Source of the DNA: Paraburkholderia acidisoli
Lineage (GTDB): Bacteria; Pseudomonadota; Gammaproteobacteria; Burkholderiales; Burkholderiaceae
Assembly (NCBI RefSeq): GCF_009789675.1
Contig: NZ_CP046917.1
Span: 62,001-126,000, forward strand
Direction of reading: 5' to 3'
DNA length: 64,000 nucleotides
In this document: positions 1 through 8,129 of the stretch, piece after piece
Layout of the letters: the number at the start of each line of letters is the position of its first letter
How positions within the stretch are numbered: position 1 is the first letter of the stretch
Position numbers and translations under genes: made by a program
Notes under the pieces: generated by a model
The model's database searches: none
What the model was told of the DNA's origin: nothing
The model's input: the letters and a program-made list of their open reading frames with translations, nothing else

Positions 1-1166
1 TAGCGTTGCGGCTGGCCTTCGGCGATGCAAAGCAACTGCGTGCTGGTGTAGCGTTTTGCAAATTCACCGAAGTCGATGACAAGGCCCTTCACCTGCTCTT
101 CGACTTTCTGGCGATCCTCAAAGGCGGCTTCGGCTTCTGCGATCTTCGCTTCGAGCACTGCTTCCTCGGCTTTCTGCGCCGCGATCCGTTCTTCGAGCTC
201 TGCGCTTTCCTTCATCAGCTTAGAAAACTGCTCGTTAACCCGCCGCAGGTCCGCCTTCGCCTCAGCGTCTTCAGTTGCCGGCGGCGGGTTGTTTTTCAGA
301 TCGGCCGCCTCGCGTCGTACAGCGGCAAGCTCTTTTTCCATTTCGCTGAGTTGCTGATGAAGCGCGCTGCGCGACTGCCCGGCCAGCGTGAGATCGTTGC
401 GCAGGCGGTTCGTCGCCTCTTCCTTCGAAGCTTGCTCCAGGCGCATCCGTTCCATCTCACGTTGCAGACGCTTTTCCTCGACCTGGCTCATGTCGTAAAG
501 CGAGGTCAGGCGAGCGATCTCTTCATTGCCAGCTTCCACCTGCTCCCGGGTCGCGGCGAGCTCGTCCTGCTTTGCCCGGTAGGCCGCGATCAACTCCTTT
601 ACTTCGCGCGTCGATGTTGACGGGTCCGCCTTGCGCTTTGCAATCACTGCGCTGACGATCTCGTCTCCCAGGTCCTTGGGGAGCAGCATCTGCATGTCGG
701 TCTGCCGCAGGAACTCGACCGCCTCGCTGTTTGCATGGAACTTCGTGTACGAATTCAGATGCATCCGGATTTTGGTCCGGGAAAAGCGGTGCAGTCTTTC
801 GATATATTTGTGTGCATCCTTGTTCGCGCGCTCAATCGTATCCGGACGGTCGCCGTATGCTTCGATATAGGCGCGCTGCAGGATACGCATGACCTCGCCG
901 AACCGGAAACCTAGTGAAAGGTGTTCGTGCAGGATGCGACGAACCGATTCATTGATTTCCGTACTGCTGCGAATTAGTTCCTGCAGTAAGTCCTCGTTGA
1001 GCGTGCTACCGAATGTCTCGCGCGCCGCTTGTGCGATTTCCGTATTCGAGGGGAGGTGGGTCCCGAAAATATCGGCCGATTCCTTTTCTTTGGGCAACAC
1101 TGCGCCCTTTTCAAGAACGGTGGGGTCAAACGATTTTTCAGATACAGGTTTATTCTTGTCAGTCAT
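1..1166 (-). CDS. Coiled-coil plasmid protein, C-terminus cut off by the window edge
   Basis: The frame is open from an ATG at 1166 down to base 1 (about 388 codons), so the C-terminus lies outside the window. The start follows an AAGAGAGACC stretch that can serve as ribosome binding site. Residues 1 to about 190 form a soluble domain with the segments KIRMHLNSYTKF, QTDMQMLLPKDLGDEI and STREVKELI. From about residue 200 the protein is rich in E, K, A and R with heptad-like spacing, so a long coiled coil is likely. I do not recognise the family. The N-terminal domain is repeated in the broken gene just upstream (1226-1752), so this is a duplicated plasmid family. A KfrA-like DNA-binding or segregation accessory role is possible but is only a guess from the coiled coil. 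Confidence 0.75.
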   Translation of the reverse strand, partial: MTDKNKPVSEKSFDPTVLEKGAVLPKEKESADIFGTHLPSNTEIAQAARETFGSTLNEDLLQELIRSSTEINESVRRILHEHLSLGFRFGEVMRILQRAYIEAYGDRPDTIERANKDAHKYIERLHRFSRTKIRMHLNSYTKFHANSEAVEFLRQTDMQMLLPKDLGDEIVSAVIAKRKADPSTSTREVKELIAAYRAKQDELAATREQVEAGNEEIARLTSLYDMSQVEEKRLQREMERMRLEQASKEEATNRLRNDLTLAGQSRSALHQQLSEMEKELAAVRREAADLKNNPPPATEDAEAKADLRRVNEQFSKLMKESAELEERIAAQKAEEAVLEAKIAEAEAAFEDRQKVEEQVKGLVIDFGEFAKRYTSTQLLCIAEGQPQR

Positions 1167-1225
1167 GGTGGTCTCTCTTTGTCGCTGGCAGCGCTTTTGA
1201 TTCGATATTTCAGGACGCGCCGCGC

Positions 1226-1752
1226 TCACGCCTGCGCACCGACGCTCGGGCTGCTGCCATCACGGCCTACCAGGGGCTGCGGACGCATTCCGATGATCAA
1301 CGCTTTCACTTCGCGCGTCGAAAGACGGGGATTCTCTTTGCGCCGTTGAATAACGGCGTTGACGATGTCGTCTCCGATCTCGTGGCTCAGAAGCAGTTGC
1401 ATGTCCGTCATGCGCAGGTACATGACTGCGTCATCGTTTTGGTGGAACTTCTCGTAGGCGTGGACATACAGGCGGATCTTCGAATGCGAGAAGTTGAATA
1501 TTTCCCGGACATAGTCGTATGCGTATTTCGTAGCAATTCGTCGATTCCGCGGGTCGTCGCGGGCGAAACGGATGTGTGCAGAGGTGATCGCGTCGATCAG
1601 CATCTTCAGGCGTGCCCCCAGCACGAGGGCCTGTCGCTGCAAAGGTACTCTGCCTTCAATGCGTCGAGGTGGGCCCGCACGGCGTCGAGCGAACTGTCTG
1701 CGGCAGCGCGCGAATCAGATTGGCTCCGACGGGTCGGATCTTCATTTTTCAT
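1226..1752 (-). pseudogene. Frame-disrupted, shorter paralogue of the coiled-coil protein
   Basis: An ATG at 1752 preceded by GAGAGACACAGA opens a reading frame that stops after about 46 codons. From about 1640 a second frame continues to 1226. That second frame matches the neighbouring gene at 1-1166: KIRLYVHAYEKF against KIRMHLNSYTKF, MTDMQLLLSHEIGDDI against QTDMQMLLPKDLGDEI, and LSTREVKALI against TSTREVKELI. Restoring one T in the short T run near 1640-1645 joins the two frames. The protein would then be about 175 residues, much shorter than its neighbour and without the coiled coil. It may be a decayed duplicate, or an intact gene hit by a homopolymer read error. Confidence 0.6.
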
Positions 1753-1828
1753 TCTGTGTCTCTCGATAAAAGATCGGCCAATGAAAGCCCGACGTCAGAA
1801 ATGGAGCGCGCACTTCCATTGCTGCTGA

Positions 1829-1842
1829 TACCCAAAAGGGTA
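1829..1842. promoter_or_regulatory. Short inverted repeat upstream of the paralogue gene
   Basis: TACCC-AAAA-GGGTA is a perfect inverted repeat, 77 bases upstream of the ATG at 1752. Its position suits an operator for that minus-strand gene. I found no second copy, so function is inferred only from position and symmetry. Confidence 0.3.
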
Positions 1843-1920
1843 CGGCGGGGGACGAACGCTGCGTGCCCGAAAGCTGCTTCTTTTGATGTAGCTTTTACTT
1901 AATGCGCAGCGTATCCACCT

Positions 1921-2667
1921 TCAAACGGCATTGTTTGCGCGATCTTTAGGGTGCGCGCGCAAACGTTTTCTATGTTCTTCGAGTTCGAAAGCATTTATTG
2001 ATGCAGTCAGCATAATTGCCTCCCAAGCGCCGGATACGTTGACTGGCTTTTTCCCGGATTCTCTAAAGTCGTTAAGACGCAGACGCATCCAGAGAGCGAG
2101 TTCACTGACGTGAATAATCGGCAACGGCAAGCGAGGATCGAGCGTGCAATCAGGCGATGCGAACACGCCGAGGCTTTCAATCGGCCAGAGCGCAGGGAGT
2201 TTTGCAATCAGAAAGTCGACCTTGGTACGGTTCTGCGCGAGCGGCGAACGCCTTGCTTCCGTGACACCGTCAATTCCCGTGCGCGACACTTCGTCGCGGC
2301 TCGGGCCGGGAGTGATGGCGCCGCTCCAGTTTTTGGTCTCGATCACGAAAATTCCAAATGGCGTGACGGCGATGTGATCGATCTCGGCGGTCGGGAATGC
2401 TGTGCCGGGAGCATGGTGAATAAGCACGGCGCCGTCATACAAATGAAAGTTTTCGCCGCAGAGAGCGGAAAGCACACGACGCAGTTCGGAGCGTACTGCG
2501 GCCTCGCCTTGCTCGCCGTGGACCACTGCGCGCGTTGCGGGCGTGACGGCTTCGCTCTGGGGCACGTAAGTCTGAAATGAGAACAGGCCTCGACGGGCGC
2601 GGGGCGCACGCTTGCTGACCCGATAGCCGAGATAGCCAAGGCCTGCGATAACGAGAATGCTGAACAT
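1921..2667 (-). CDS. NERD-domain (nuclease-related) membrane-anchored protein
   Basis: The 248-residue protein has a hydrophobic N-terminus (residues 1-16) that can anchor it in the inner membrane. A NERD domain follows from about residue 51 (GEQGEAAVRSEL) to about 170. The PD-(D/E)xK-like nuclease residues are visible as D97 (AEIDHIAV) and E110/K112 (VIETKNW). NERD proteins are predicted DNA-processing enzymes, often on mobile elements; the substrate here is unknown. The ATG at 2667 is preferred over an upstream in-frame start at 2700 because ACGGAGC lies just before it. It is transcribed alone, divergently from the 3139 gene, behind a TTGACTTCG element. Confidence 0.8.
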   Translation of the reverse strand: MFSILVIAGLGYLGYRVSKRAPRARRGLFSFQTYVPQSEAVTPATRAVVHGEQGEAAVRSELRRVLSALCGENFHLYDGAVLIHHAPGTAFPTAEIDHIAVTPFGIFVIETKNWSGAITPGPSRDEVSRTGIDGVTEARRSPLAQNRTKVDFLIAKLPALWPIESLGVFASPDCTLDPRLPLPIIHVSELALWMRLRLNDFRESGKKPVNVSGAWEAIMLTASINAFELEEHRKRLRAHPKDRANNAV

Positions 2668-2699
2668 GGATGCTCCGTGTTGGAAAGGGTGATGGCCCA

Positions 2700-2726
2700 A
2701 GTGTGCCTGGAATATTTCGAAGTCAA
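2700..2726 (-). promoter_or_regulatory. TTGACTTCG-type promoter/operator for the NERD gene
   Basis: On the minus strand TTGACT (2726-2721) is followed by TCG, and 15 bases after TTGACT comes CACACT. The same TTGACTTYG box, with a TAnnCT-like hexamer at the same 15-base distance, precedes five other minus-strand units (9136, 14220, 53815 and 63123 closely, 7650 loosely). A 15-base spacer is short for a sigma-70 promoter, so the box may instead bind a regulator. Confidence 0.45.
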
Positions 2727-2755
2727 GTAAGCGGCAGACGCGGCGCGGCGAATTT

Positions 2756-2786
2756 CGAAAAGCTCAACAAAAAGTGAAGCTTTCCG
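2756..2786. repeat. Hairpin repeat with CAAAAAGTG loop, copy A
   Basis: An imperfect hairpin: AAAGCT (2759-2764) pairs with AGCTTT (2778-2783) around the loop CAACAAAAAGTGA. The same loop core and stem recur at 15802-15836 (perfect 12 bp) and 33738-33768 (9 bp). A GCGCAGGCG-like sequence follows about ten bases later. The copy lies between divergent promoters, outside any gene. Confidence 0.55.
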
Positions 2787-2912
2787 GGTTTTAGCGCGCA
2801 GGCGACTGTTTTCGAGCGAATCAGCGGGCCCGGCTGCGTTGCCGGTCCTCTGCCGGGCGAAAGGCCATGTGAATCCGCGAGCATAGCCGCCGCGCAATTG
2901 CGAATTCAGCCG

Positions 2913-3138
2913 TATTCTCAAAGTGTCAACCGCGTCCAGCACGCATCGAAACGGCCCCACGGTTCCCGTGCCGCCTGTCCTGTTTTCCTTCCCGTACGCA
3001 AGAGTCCGTTCGCGGTGATCCCATCGGGGTCACCGCGAACGTGCTTCCGCGCGCCGCTTTCCTTGCTCGTCACGAGCATCGAAATCACCAGGCCAGACCT
3101 GGACATTCCCTTTTGAGTTGATTTTTCTGGAGAGAAAA
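2913..3138 (+). ncRNA. Structured 5' leader of the CGCATCGA class
   Basis: A -10-like TATTCT (2913-2918) is followed 23 bases later by CGCATCGA (2942-2949), then a CACGG/CCGTG hairpin and a longer hairpin CGCGGTGA/TCACCGCG. A ribosome binding site for the gene at 3139 comes last. The same order and spacing recur before many plus-strand units in this window. The architecture recalls the radC RNA motif known from 5' UTRs of proteobacterial mobile-element genes, but I could not run a covariance search. Confidence 0.5.
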
Positions 3139-3489
3139 ATGCGGAAGCAATTTGTCGAAGACGTGCTGAAGTCCCCGGGCAAGCTGGTGGCCCTGTGTTG
3201 CATCGTCTATCTGGCCACGATGTCCTTCTTCGTCGGATTTTTTCTTTTCTGCCTGGCGATTCGCTGGGTGCGAAAGCAGGTCGCGCTGAAAGCGAAGGCC
3301 ATCGAAGCGGCTGATGCCGAAGCCGCCCGGTCACACGCCGATCAGGAACGCGAGCGGGCTCTTCGAGCAGCTGCGGCGGCACAACCGACCCCACCCTCGC
3401 CGCCGACGATCGATCAACCGGTCGCGCCTCGACAGTACGCGCGCTCGGCCGTCGTCATCCCCTTGAAGAAGACGGGCACCCAGGACTAG
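3139..3489 (+). CDS. Small membrane protein of unknown function
   Basis: About 116 residues. A hydrophobic segment of about 30 residues (LVALCCIVYLATMSFF onward) forms one long or two short membrane passes. A charged Ala/Glu/Arg helix and a Pro-rich tail follow. The ATG at 3139 is chosen because GGAGAG lies 4-9 bases upstream; an upstream in-frame TTG at 3118 has no such site. It is the first gene of the plus-strand unit that leads to ssb and the primase-like gene. No family recognised. Confidence 0.6.
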   Translation: MRKQFVEDVLKSPGKLVALCCIVYLATMSFFVGFFLFCLAIRWVRKQVALKAKAIEAADAEAARSHADQERERALRAAAAAQPTPPSPPTIDQPVAPRQYARSAVVIPLKKTGTQD

Positions 3490-3600
3490 TCCCGTCGTTT
3501 CCTTCTCCACCGCGACCCTGGTCGCGGTGGCCTTACCCCCACCGGGAATCCACTCCCGGCAAGGGGCGTGCGATTGCCCGGACGCTTCCGGAGCAATTCC

Positions 3601-4032
3601 ATGAAACCCGAAGTTGCTGGCTGGCAGCTCGACATCTTTGGCGGCGAAGCCACTCCGGTGCTCGTCGTACCACCCAGACCCGATCCCTTACCCGACCCGC
3701 AGTACTGGAGCGTGGCCATTCGTGAGTCGATGGTCGACGCGCTGATCACACTGGCACGCGATAGCCGCCGCGGCGACCGCATGCCCGAATCGCTGATGGA
3801 TTGCGCGACGATGCTCAGCGAACGGTTGCGCAACGTAAAGCTCGACGTCGACGACTATCGCGCGACGCTCGGCTGGATCATGGGCTACTGGGACGGTGCC
3901 TTGCCGTACGAGCACGTGTGCAGCGTGAACGGAATCGATCCCGAGACATTGCAGGCCGTGATCTTCGACACACCGCTCCTTGCGCGTGATCTCGACGAAC
4001 TGCGGCGACTCTGCTTCGGTTCATTACTGTAG
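3601..4032 (+). CDS. Plasmid-conserved protein of unknown function
   Basis: 143 residues from the ATG at 3601, which has CCGGAG ten bases upstream. The N-terminus contains WQLDIFGGEATPVLVVPP and the rest is helical with many acidic residues. No signal peptide or membrane segment is visible. It sits nine bases upstream of the 4041 gene in an apparent operon with ssb, so a role in plasmid DNA metabolism is possible from context only. A hairpin of the leader type (CCGGGA/TCCCGG) precedes it at about 3545-3565. Confidence 0.6.
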   Translation: MKPEVAGWQLDIFGGEATPVLVVPPRPDPLPDPQYWSVAIRESMVDALITLARDSRRGDRMPESLMDCATMLSERLRNVKLDVDDYRATLGWIMGYWDGALPYEHVCSVNGIDPETLQAVIFDTPLLARDLDELRRLCFGSLL

Positions 4033-4040
4033 GAGGGTAA

Positions 4041-4871
4041 ATGGCAGCACATCTTTTTTTCCGCGCGCTCGCCGAGCTCTTTCCAGGCTCCAACGGCGAT
4101 GTACGCAAGGCGCACCGGTCACAGCCCCCCTCGACAAGCGCTCATGCGTCGACGCCCGCGCAACCGCGAACGGTGGGCCAGGGCGCTTCGAACGAAACGC
4201 TTGTCACGATCGCCGATCTACCGAACCTCTTTGTCGACGAAGGCGACTGCATCGTGCAGCTCATACCGGCGTTCGACGAGCGGCCGCGCGACACACGGTT
4301 CGGTATCAAGATGCTGCCCGATCTCGCACCGCACTGGTCGGTGCTGCGCGAGCATCGCGTGCCACTCAACGACGCCATTGCGTCTGCTATTCGCTCGTAC
4401 GGCCGACCGGCGATCGCGCCGGTAACGACGCCGGCCGACATGAGTCAGCTGGATGTCAACCGGCAGATGCAGGCCCCGCATCACGAAGCGACTGGGCTGG
4501 CACCCGCACAAATGCAGCCGGCCGCCGGCATGCCGCTGGGGACGTCATCCCAACGCGCGGACATGCTGGCTGCGACGCACGGCAGGGTGGTGACCTGGGG
4601 GGAGGAGAAGTTTCCGAACCGCAAACGTACCGGCAAGCCGTTCTACACGTCGTTCGCGATGCGCATCGATACGGTGATGGGCGAGCAGATCCTGCAGGGC
4701 GAAGGCCTCAAGGACGCGATCGCCGAATCGCAGTGCAAGGTCGGCGATGTCGTCTCCGTTCGTCGCCTGAAAAAGATCAAGGTACCAGCCTTCAGGGAAA
4801 GCGGGCAGCCGGTCATGAAAGACGGCCAGCAGGTTCTCTGGGACAAATGGCTCTGGTCCATCACACATTAA
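4041..4871 (+). CDS. Ssb-operon protein with a TraC/TraI-associated C-terminal domain
   Basis: 276 residues. The N-terminal half is low-complexity or unrecognised. The last 95 residues (VVTWGEEKFPNRKRTGKPFY to WDKWLWSIT) have the layout of the small beta domain found in large plasmid primase and relaxase proteins: a 'G-E-x-ILQGEGLKDAI' stretch, then 'CKVGDVVSVRR', then a Lys/Val strand. In those proteins the domain follows the primase or Toprim part. Here it is separate, immediately before ssb (15-base gap) and upstream of a Toprim protein, so it may be a split-off accessory of plasmid primase. That is inference. AGGAGG lies just before the ATG. Confidence 0.6.
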   Translation: MAAHLFFRALAELFPGSNGDVRKAHRSQPPSTSAHASTPAQPRTVGQGASNETLVTIADLPNLFVDEGDCIVQLIPAFDERPRDTRFGIKMLPDLAPHWSVLREHRVPLNDAIASAIRSYGRPAIAPVTTPADMSQLDVNRQMQAPHHEATGLAPAQMQPAAGMPLGTSSQRADMLAATHGRVVTWGEEKFPNRKRTGKPFYTSFAMRIDTVMGEQILQGEGLKDAIAESQCKVGDVVSVRRLKKIKVPAFRESGQPVMKDGQQVLWDKWLWSITH

Positions 4872-4886
4872 TCAGGAGCTTCATTT

Positions 4887-5465
4887 ATGGCATCAATCAA
4901 CAAGGTCATCCTCGTCGGCAATCTAGGCGCGGAGCCTGAAGTGCGTTATCTGCCCAGTGGCGACGCGGTGGCCAGCATTCGCCTCGCGACAACCGACCGC
5001 TACAAGGACAAGGCATCGGGCGAGTTCAAGGAGGCAACCGAGTGGCACCGGGTGTCATTCTTTGGCCGGCTCGCGGAGATCGTCAGCGAGTACCTGAAAA
5101 AAGGCTCGTCGGTCTACATCGAGGGCCGCATTCGCACTCGCAAGTGGCAGGCGCAGGACGGCACGGACCGTTACTCGACCGAGATCGTTGCTGACCAGAT
5201 GCAGATGCTCGGCGGCCGCAACGGTGGCGAGCGTCGCGAGTCTGGCGCCGGCGATGACTTCGAGCAGGGTGCGCGGAGCGCGCAGCCGCAACGAGCGTCG
5301 TCGGCGTCCGGCGCGCGCAACGGGCGCGGTGTTTCACCCACCAGTGCCGGTAATCGCACACAGGCAGCCCAGCCTGCGCAGTCGGGCGGCGGTGGCTTCG
5401 ATGAGATGGACGACGACATTCCGTTTCGCCAGGCATACGCCCGTGCAGCATGGGCAGCCATCTGA
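4887..5465 (+). CDS. ssb: Single-stranded DNA-binding protein with an extended C-terminus
   Basis: 192 residues. The OB fold spans about residues 1-110 ([53 protein letters not shown]). A Gly/Ser/Gln-rich linker follows. The conserved acidic tip DDDIPF is present at about residues 175-180, but it is not terminal: 12 more residues ([12 protein letters not shown]) follow before the stop. In bacterial SSBs the tip is normally the very end of the protein, where it docks partner enzymes. Plasmid SSBs coat transferred or replicating single strands. CAGGAG precedes the ATG. Confidence 0.95.
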   Translation: MASINKVILVGNLGAEPEVRYLPSGDAVASIRLATTDRYKDKASGEFKEATEWHRVSFFGRLAEIVSEYLKKGSSVYIEGRIRTRKWQAQDGTDRYSTEIVADQMQMLGGRNGGERRESGAGDDFEQGARSAQPQRASSASGARNGRGVSPTSAGNRTQAAQPAQSGGGGFDEMDDDIPFRQAYARAAWAAI

Positions 5466-5715
5466 TCCCGGAAGGGCTCACCTTCAGGATTTGCTGATCC
5501 CGTAAATCCTCACCCACGTTTCGTGACGCACCTTCGGGTGCGTCGCGTGACGCCCCTCTTTACGGCGCATCGCCGCCGCACAGTACGTCGATTTCCTGAA
5601 CCCGAAGAGAACCTGCTGAAAAGAGTCGCCTGTACCGGCGCCTCTTTTGAGCACGCGTTTTCACGCCTGTCTCAGGCACCGACCCAACCCACCTTCCGTT
5701 CGAGGAGCGTGACAT
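5466..5715 (+). promoter_or_regulatory. Leader region upstream of the primase-like gene
   Basis: No gene here. A hairpin GACGCACC-TTC-GGGTGCGTC lies at about 5525-5543. CGCATCGC follows at 5566-5573, a one-base variant of the CGCATCGA signature, and a final GAGGAG ribosome binding site precedes the ATG at 5716. TAAATC near 5503 could be a -10. The region looks like a weaker member of the shared leader class. Confidence 0.4.
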
Positions 5716-6852
5716 ATGAGTACATCTGGACGCGGGCTGTCACCCGGGCAGTACGAGTGGCTGCAACGCAAGCTGAAGGGATTCGCGCTCTCTCCGGAGG
5801 CGTGGATTTCGACCTTGATGAATTACGGCGTCGCCGCCGAATACCTGACTGGCCATGCCACGGCATGCCCGGTTTGTGGTGGCGATGACCGCTTTACCTA
5901 TGACAACAGGAGCGGTCGCGGCGACTGGGTGTGCCGCAAGTGCAATGACGGCTACCCGATGGCCGGCGACGGCTTGCAGCTGATTACCCGCGTGAACCGC
6001 ATTGGCCTTTTCAGGCTGATGCGCGAGCTCGACGGTGGTTCCCCGCCACCGGCTTCCCGCGCGGCCCAGGTCAATGCTCCCGGCCCGAAGCGCAAGGCCG
6101 ATCCGGCCTTCGTTGAGAAACGTCTCAATGGCATGTGGCGTGACGCACAGCCGCAAGCCGTGGGCGATCTGTCGATGCGATATCTGCACGAGCGGGTGCC
6201 GCGTCTCACGGCGGTTCCTTCCTCGTCGCTGCGTCTCGGGATGCTGGAGTACAGGCACGAGAAGCGGTTACTTGGCAAATGGCCCGGCATCCTTGCCAGG
6301 TTCGAGCTTCCCGATGGACGGCTCGGAACGCTGCATCGAACCTTCCTCGATCCGGTCAAGCCTGCGAAGGCCACGATCGTTTCGGCGGACGGCGAGCTGC
6401 TCGATGCAAAGCTGAACGACATGACGCTCAACCCCCTCGCGGGAGGCGCCGTTCGTCTGATGCAACCTGTAGATGGCGAAATCGGCGTGGGGGAAGGGCT
6501 TGAGACCGTGTACGGGGCGCACATGGAAACGGGGGTGCCGGTCTGGAACTGCCTGAACCGCGTGCTGCTGTCGAAGTTCGTCGTGCCCGAAGGGCTGGGC
6601 ATCAAGGTCGTTCACGTCTTCATGGATTTCGATCACGTCGATCCGAAGACGGGTCAGTCGCCGGGTGTTGCGGCCGGTATGGCGCTGGCGAAACGGTTGC
6701 GTGCGGAAGGCTACACGGTCGTGCCGCATCGGCCACGCGTGCGTGGAACCGACTTCGCGGATCAGTGGAAGGCGCGGTTCACCGCGTCCCATGAGTCGGC
6801 CCTGACGACACGTCGGGCTACCAACGTGTCTCCGGTCGCAGTTGCAGTCTGA
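5716..6852 (+). CDS. Plasmid primase-like protein (zinc ribbon plus Toprim)
   Basis: 378 residues. A zinc ribbon uses C51, C54, C73 and C76 (CPVCGGDDRF, WVCRKC), as in the P4-alpha type primase zinc-binding domain. A middle region of the DUF7146 type follows (residues about 120-240). The C-terminal Toprim-like fold shows the catalytic Glu in GEGLET (about 258) and FMDFD (about 300), then HRPRVRGTDFADQW. This is the usual make-up of plasmid or phage proteins that lay primers on single-stranded DNA. No helicase motor is attached, so it probably works with a separate helicase. It lies downstream of ssb. Confidence 0.85.
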   Translation: MSTSGRGLSPGQYEWLQRKLKGFALSPEAWISTLMNYGVAAEYLTGHATACPVCGGDDRFTYDNRSGRGDWVCRKCNDGYPMAGDGLQLITRVNRIGLFRLMRELDGGSPPPASRAAQVNAPGPKRKADPAFVEKRLNGMWRDAQPQAVGDLSMRYLHERVPRLTAVPSSSLRLGMLEYRHEKRLLGKWPGILARFELPDGRLGTLHRTFLDPVKPAKATIVSADGELLDAKLNDMTLNPLAGGAVRLMQPVDGEIGVGEGLETVYGAHMETGVPVWNCLNRVLLSKFVVPEGLGIKVVHVFMDFDHVDPKTGQSPGVAAGMALAKRLRAEGYTVVPHRPRVRGTDFADQWKARFTASHESALTTRRATNVSPVAVAV

Positions 6853-6954
6853 TTTTTTCTAGCCGGAGCGTCCGGCAATTTCGTGAACCAGCCCGGTGGG
6901 GATTCATCCCCGCCGGGGATGGTCCGTCCGGGCTCTTTTTCCTGAGGAAGAAAA

Positions 6955-7173
6955 ATGAGCTATTTCCAGATGAAGGTGGGCAATCGTTTTACGATCGTGG
7001 CGACCAATGGTGCTGCCAACGGTCATCAGCCTGTCCACAAATCCGAAGCGACCGGTTTCGATGTGATCGACCGACGTATCTGCAGGACGGTTGCTCGCGA
7101 CGAGCCGTTCGAGTCGGCTTTCGACTTCTGTACGCGACGACTTGCCGTCATCGCGACGAAGTCCGCGCAATGA
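6955..7173 (+). CDS. Small protein of unknown function
   Basis: 72 residues, no membrane segment, no recognised domain; basic overall, with a VGNRFTIVATNG start. GAGGAAG precedes the ATG. The 100-base gap upstream contains a leader-type hairpin (GGGGATTCATCCCC within a larger GCCCGG/CCGGGC stem), and a strong terminator follows. Gene-like spacing and signals support it; function is unknown. Confidence 0.5.
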   Translation: MSYFQMKVGNRFTIVATNGAANGHQPVHKSEATGFDVIDRRICRTVARDEPFESAFDFCTRRLAVIATKSAQ

Positions 7174-7192
7174 CAACAAAACTTGAAACAGA

Positions 7193-7222
7193 AGCGGCCC
7201 ATTTTTGGGCCGCTTTTTTTTT
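7193..7222. terminator. Rho-independent terminator
   Basis: AGCGGCCC-ATTTTT-GGGCCGCT followed by eight T bases. It ends the ssb-primase unit and separates it from the convergent minus-strand genes. Confidence 0.85.
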
Positions 7223-7237
7223 GCCTTGCCGATGAGC

Positions 7238-7495
7238 CTACCAACGGCTTGTCACGCGGAGCCAGATCGCCAGCAGATGCAGGGCGCCGCGCAGTACATA
7301 CCAGCCACCGAGTGCGAAGAAGCATCCAAACAGCGCTGTGATGCCGATAACGATCGCAGCGTCGTGGACGCCGGCGTGATACAGGAAGGCACAACCAATC
7401 CAGACAAGGTAGCAGGCGACCCCGATGACCGCCCGGCGCACAAGAAAAGGCCACTTCATGAAGGCGACCCAGGCGCGTTCTATCGCGTACATCAC
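7238..7495 (-). CDS. Small integral membrane protein
   Basis: 85 residues with about two hydrophobic segments (VIGVACYLVWIGCAFLYHAG and AAIVIGITALFGCFFALGG). It overlaps the stop of the upstream 7492-7650 gene by an ATGA-type junction, so the two are co-translated. No family recognised. Both lie between the ssb unit and the PRTRC D operon. Confidence 0.55.
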   Translation of the reverse strand: MMYAIERAWVAFMKWPFLVRRAVIGVACYLVWIGCAFLYHAGVHDAAIVIGITALFGCFFALGGWYVLRGALHLLAIWLRVTSRW

Positions 7496-7650
7496 TCGTC
7501 TCCGTGCGTCTTTGGGTGCCGATCGAAAAGAAAACCGCCAAGCTTCCAGGCCCCGATGCCTCCGGTGGCAAGTGAGGCCAGATACACCCAGGTAAGCGGC
7601 TCAGCCAGGCGCTGGCCATGAAGGATGGCGTCCAGAAGTTGATATTCCAT
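7492..7650 (-). CDS. Very small single-pass membrane protein
   Basis: 52 residues from the ATG at 7650, which has CGGAGC just upstream; an in-frame start at 7716 would add 22 residues without such a site. One hydrophobic segment (TWVYLASLATGGIGAWKLGGF) and a charged tail. Coupled by overlap to the 7238-7495 membrane gene. Function unknown. Confidence 0.5.
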   Translation of the reverse strand: MEYQLLDAILHGQRLAEPLTWVYLASLATGGIGAWKLGGFLFDRHPKTHGDE

Positions 7651-7732
7651 CTTGATGCTCCGTCGTGTTGGTGGGTGACACAGGCCAGTGCAATTCCGGT
7701 TGGCTGGATATTGCACCGGTGTATGTGAGTTG

Positions 7733-7759
7733 ATGATCGCACGTTTGATACGAAGTCAA
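7733..7759 (-). promoter_or_regulatory. TTGACTTCG element upstream of the small membrane genes
   Basis: Minus-strand TTGACTTCG starts at 7759; 15 bases after TTGACT lies GATCAT. The box matches those before the NERD, PRTRC D, 14220, 53815 and 63123 genes, but the -10-like hexamer is poor here. Confidence 0.35.
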
Positions 7760-7772
7760 GACGCGCGTCAGC

Positions 7773-8129
7773 CTAGTATTTGTCGAGTAAGTCCCCGAGC
7801 GCGTCTCCGAAGTCTCCAGACATCCCGTCGCTATCCTCCGTGCCCAGGGGCATGAATTCGTTCGACTCGCCACCTTCAAGAGTGGAAGCAGTCGGTGTAT
7901 GCCGGGAATGCGACACCACGCCGGTTGCAGCCCCTGTGCGATCAGGAACATCCTCTAACTCGTTGTCGTCGAGGGTTGGGCGTGTGGAGTCTCCGCGTAG
8001 ATAGGCCTCGGCGCACGCCTTGAAGATCGCCGCACGCTCGCGCGCCGAAGCGCATTCGCGCAGACGCTCAAAGAGCAGCGGATGCAGCACTTCGGCGATC
8101 GTTACCTCCATGACGAGTTTGCCGTTCAT
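7773..8129 (-). CDS. Small partner of the ParM-like protein, probable ParR/StbB role
   Basis: 118 residues. The N-terminal 50 residues (VTIAEVLHPLLFERLRECASARERAAIFKACAEAYLRG) are helical with a strand start that could form a ribbon-helix-helix-like dimer. The C-terminal half is acidic and probably disordered, ending FGDALGDLLDKY. The ATG overlaps the stop of the actin-like gene (ATGA), the gene order of ParM-ParR segregation operons. In those systems ParR binds the centromere and nucleates ParM filaments. The ParR assignment rests on size, position and the repeats upstream. Confidence 0.6.
   Translation of the reverse strand: MNGKLVMEVTIAEVLHPLLFERLRECASARERAAIFKACAEAYLRGDSTRPTLDDNELEDVPDRTGAATGVVSHSRHTPTASTLEGGESNEFMPLGTEDSDGMSGDFGDALGDLLDKY

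Noticed and set aside
6..1200. Plus-strand open frames at the left edge
   Set aside because: They are shadows of the minus-strand coiled-coil gene, which has a proper start at 1166 and a paralogue.
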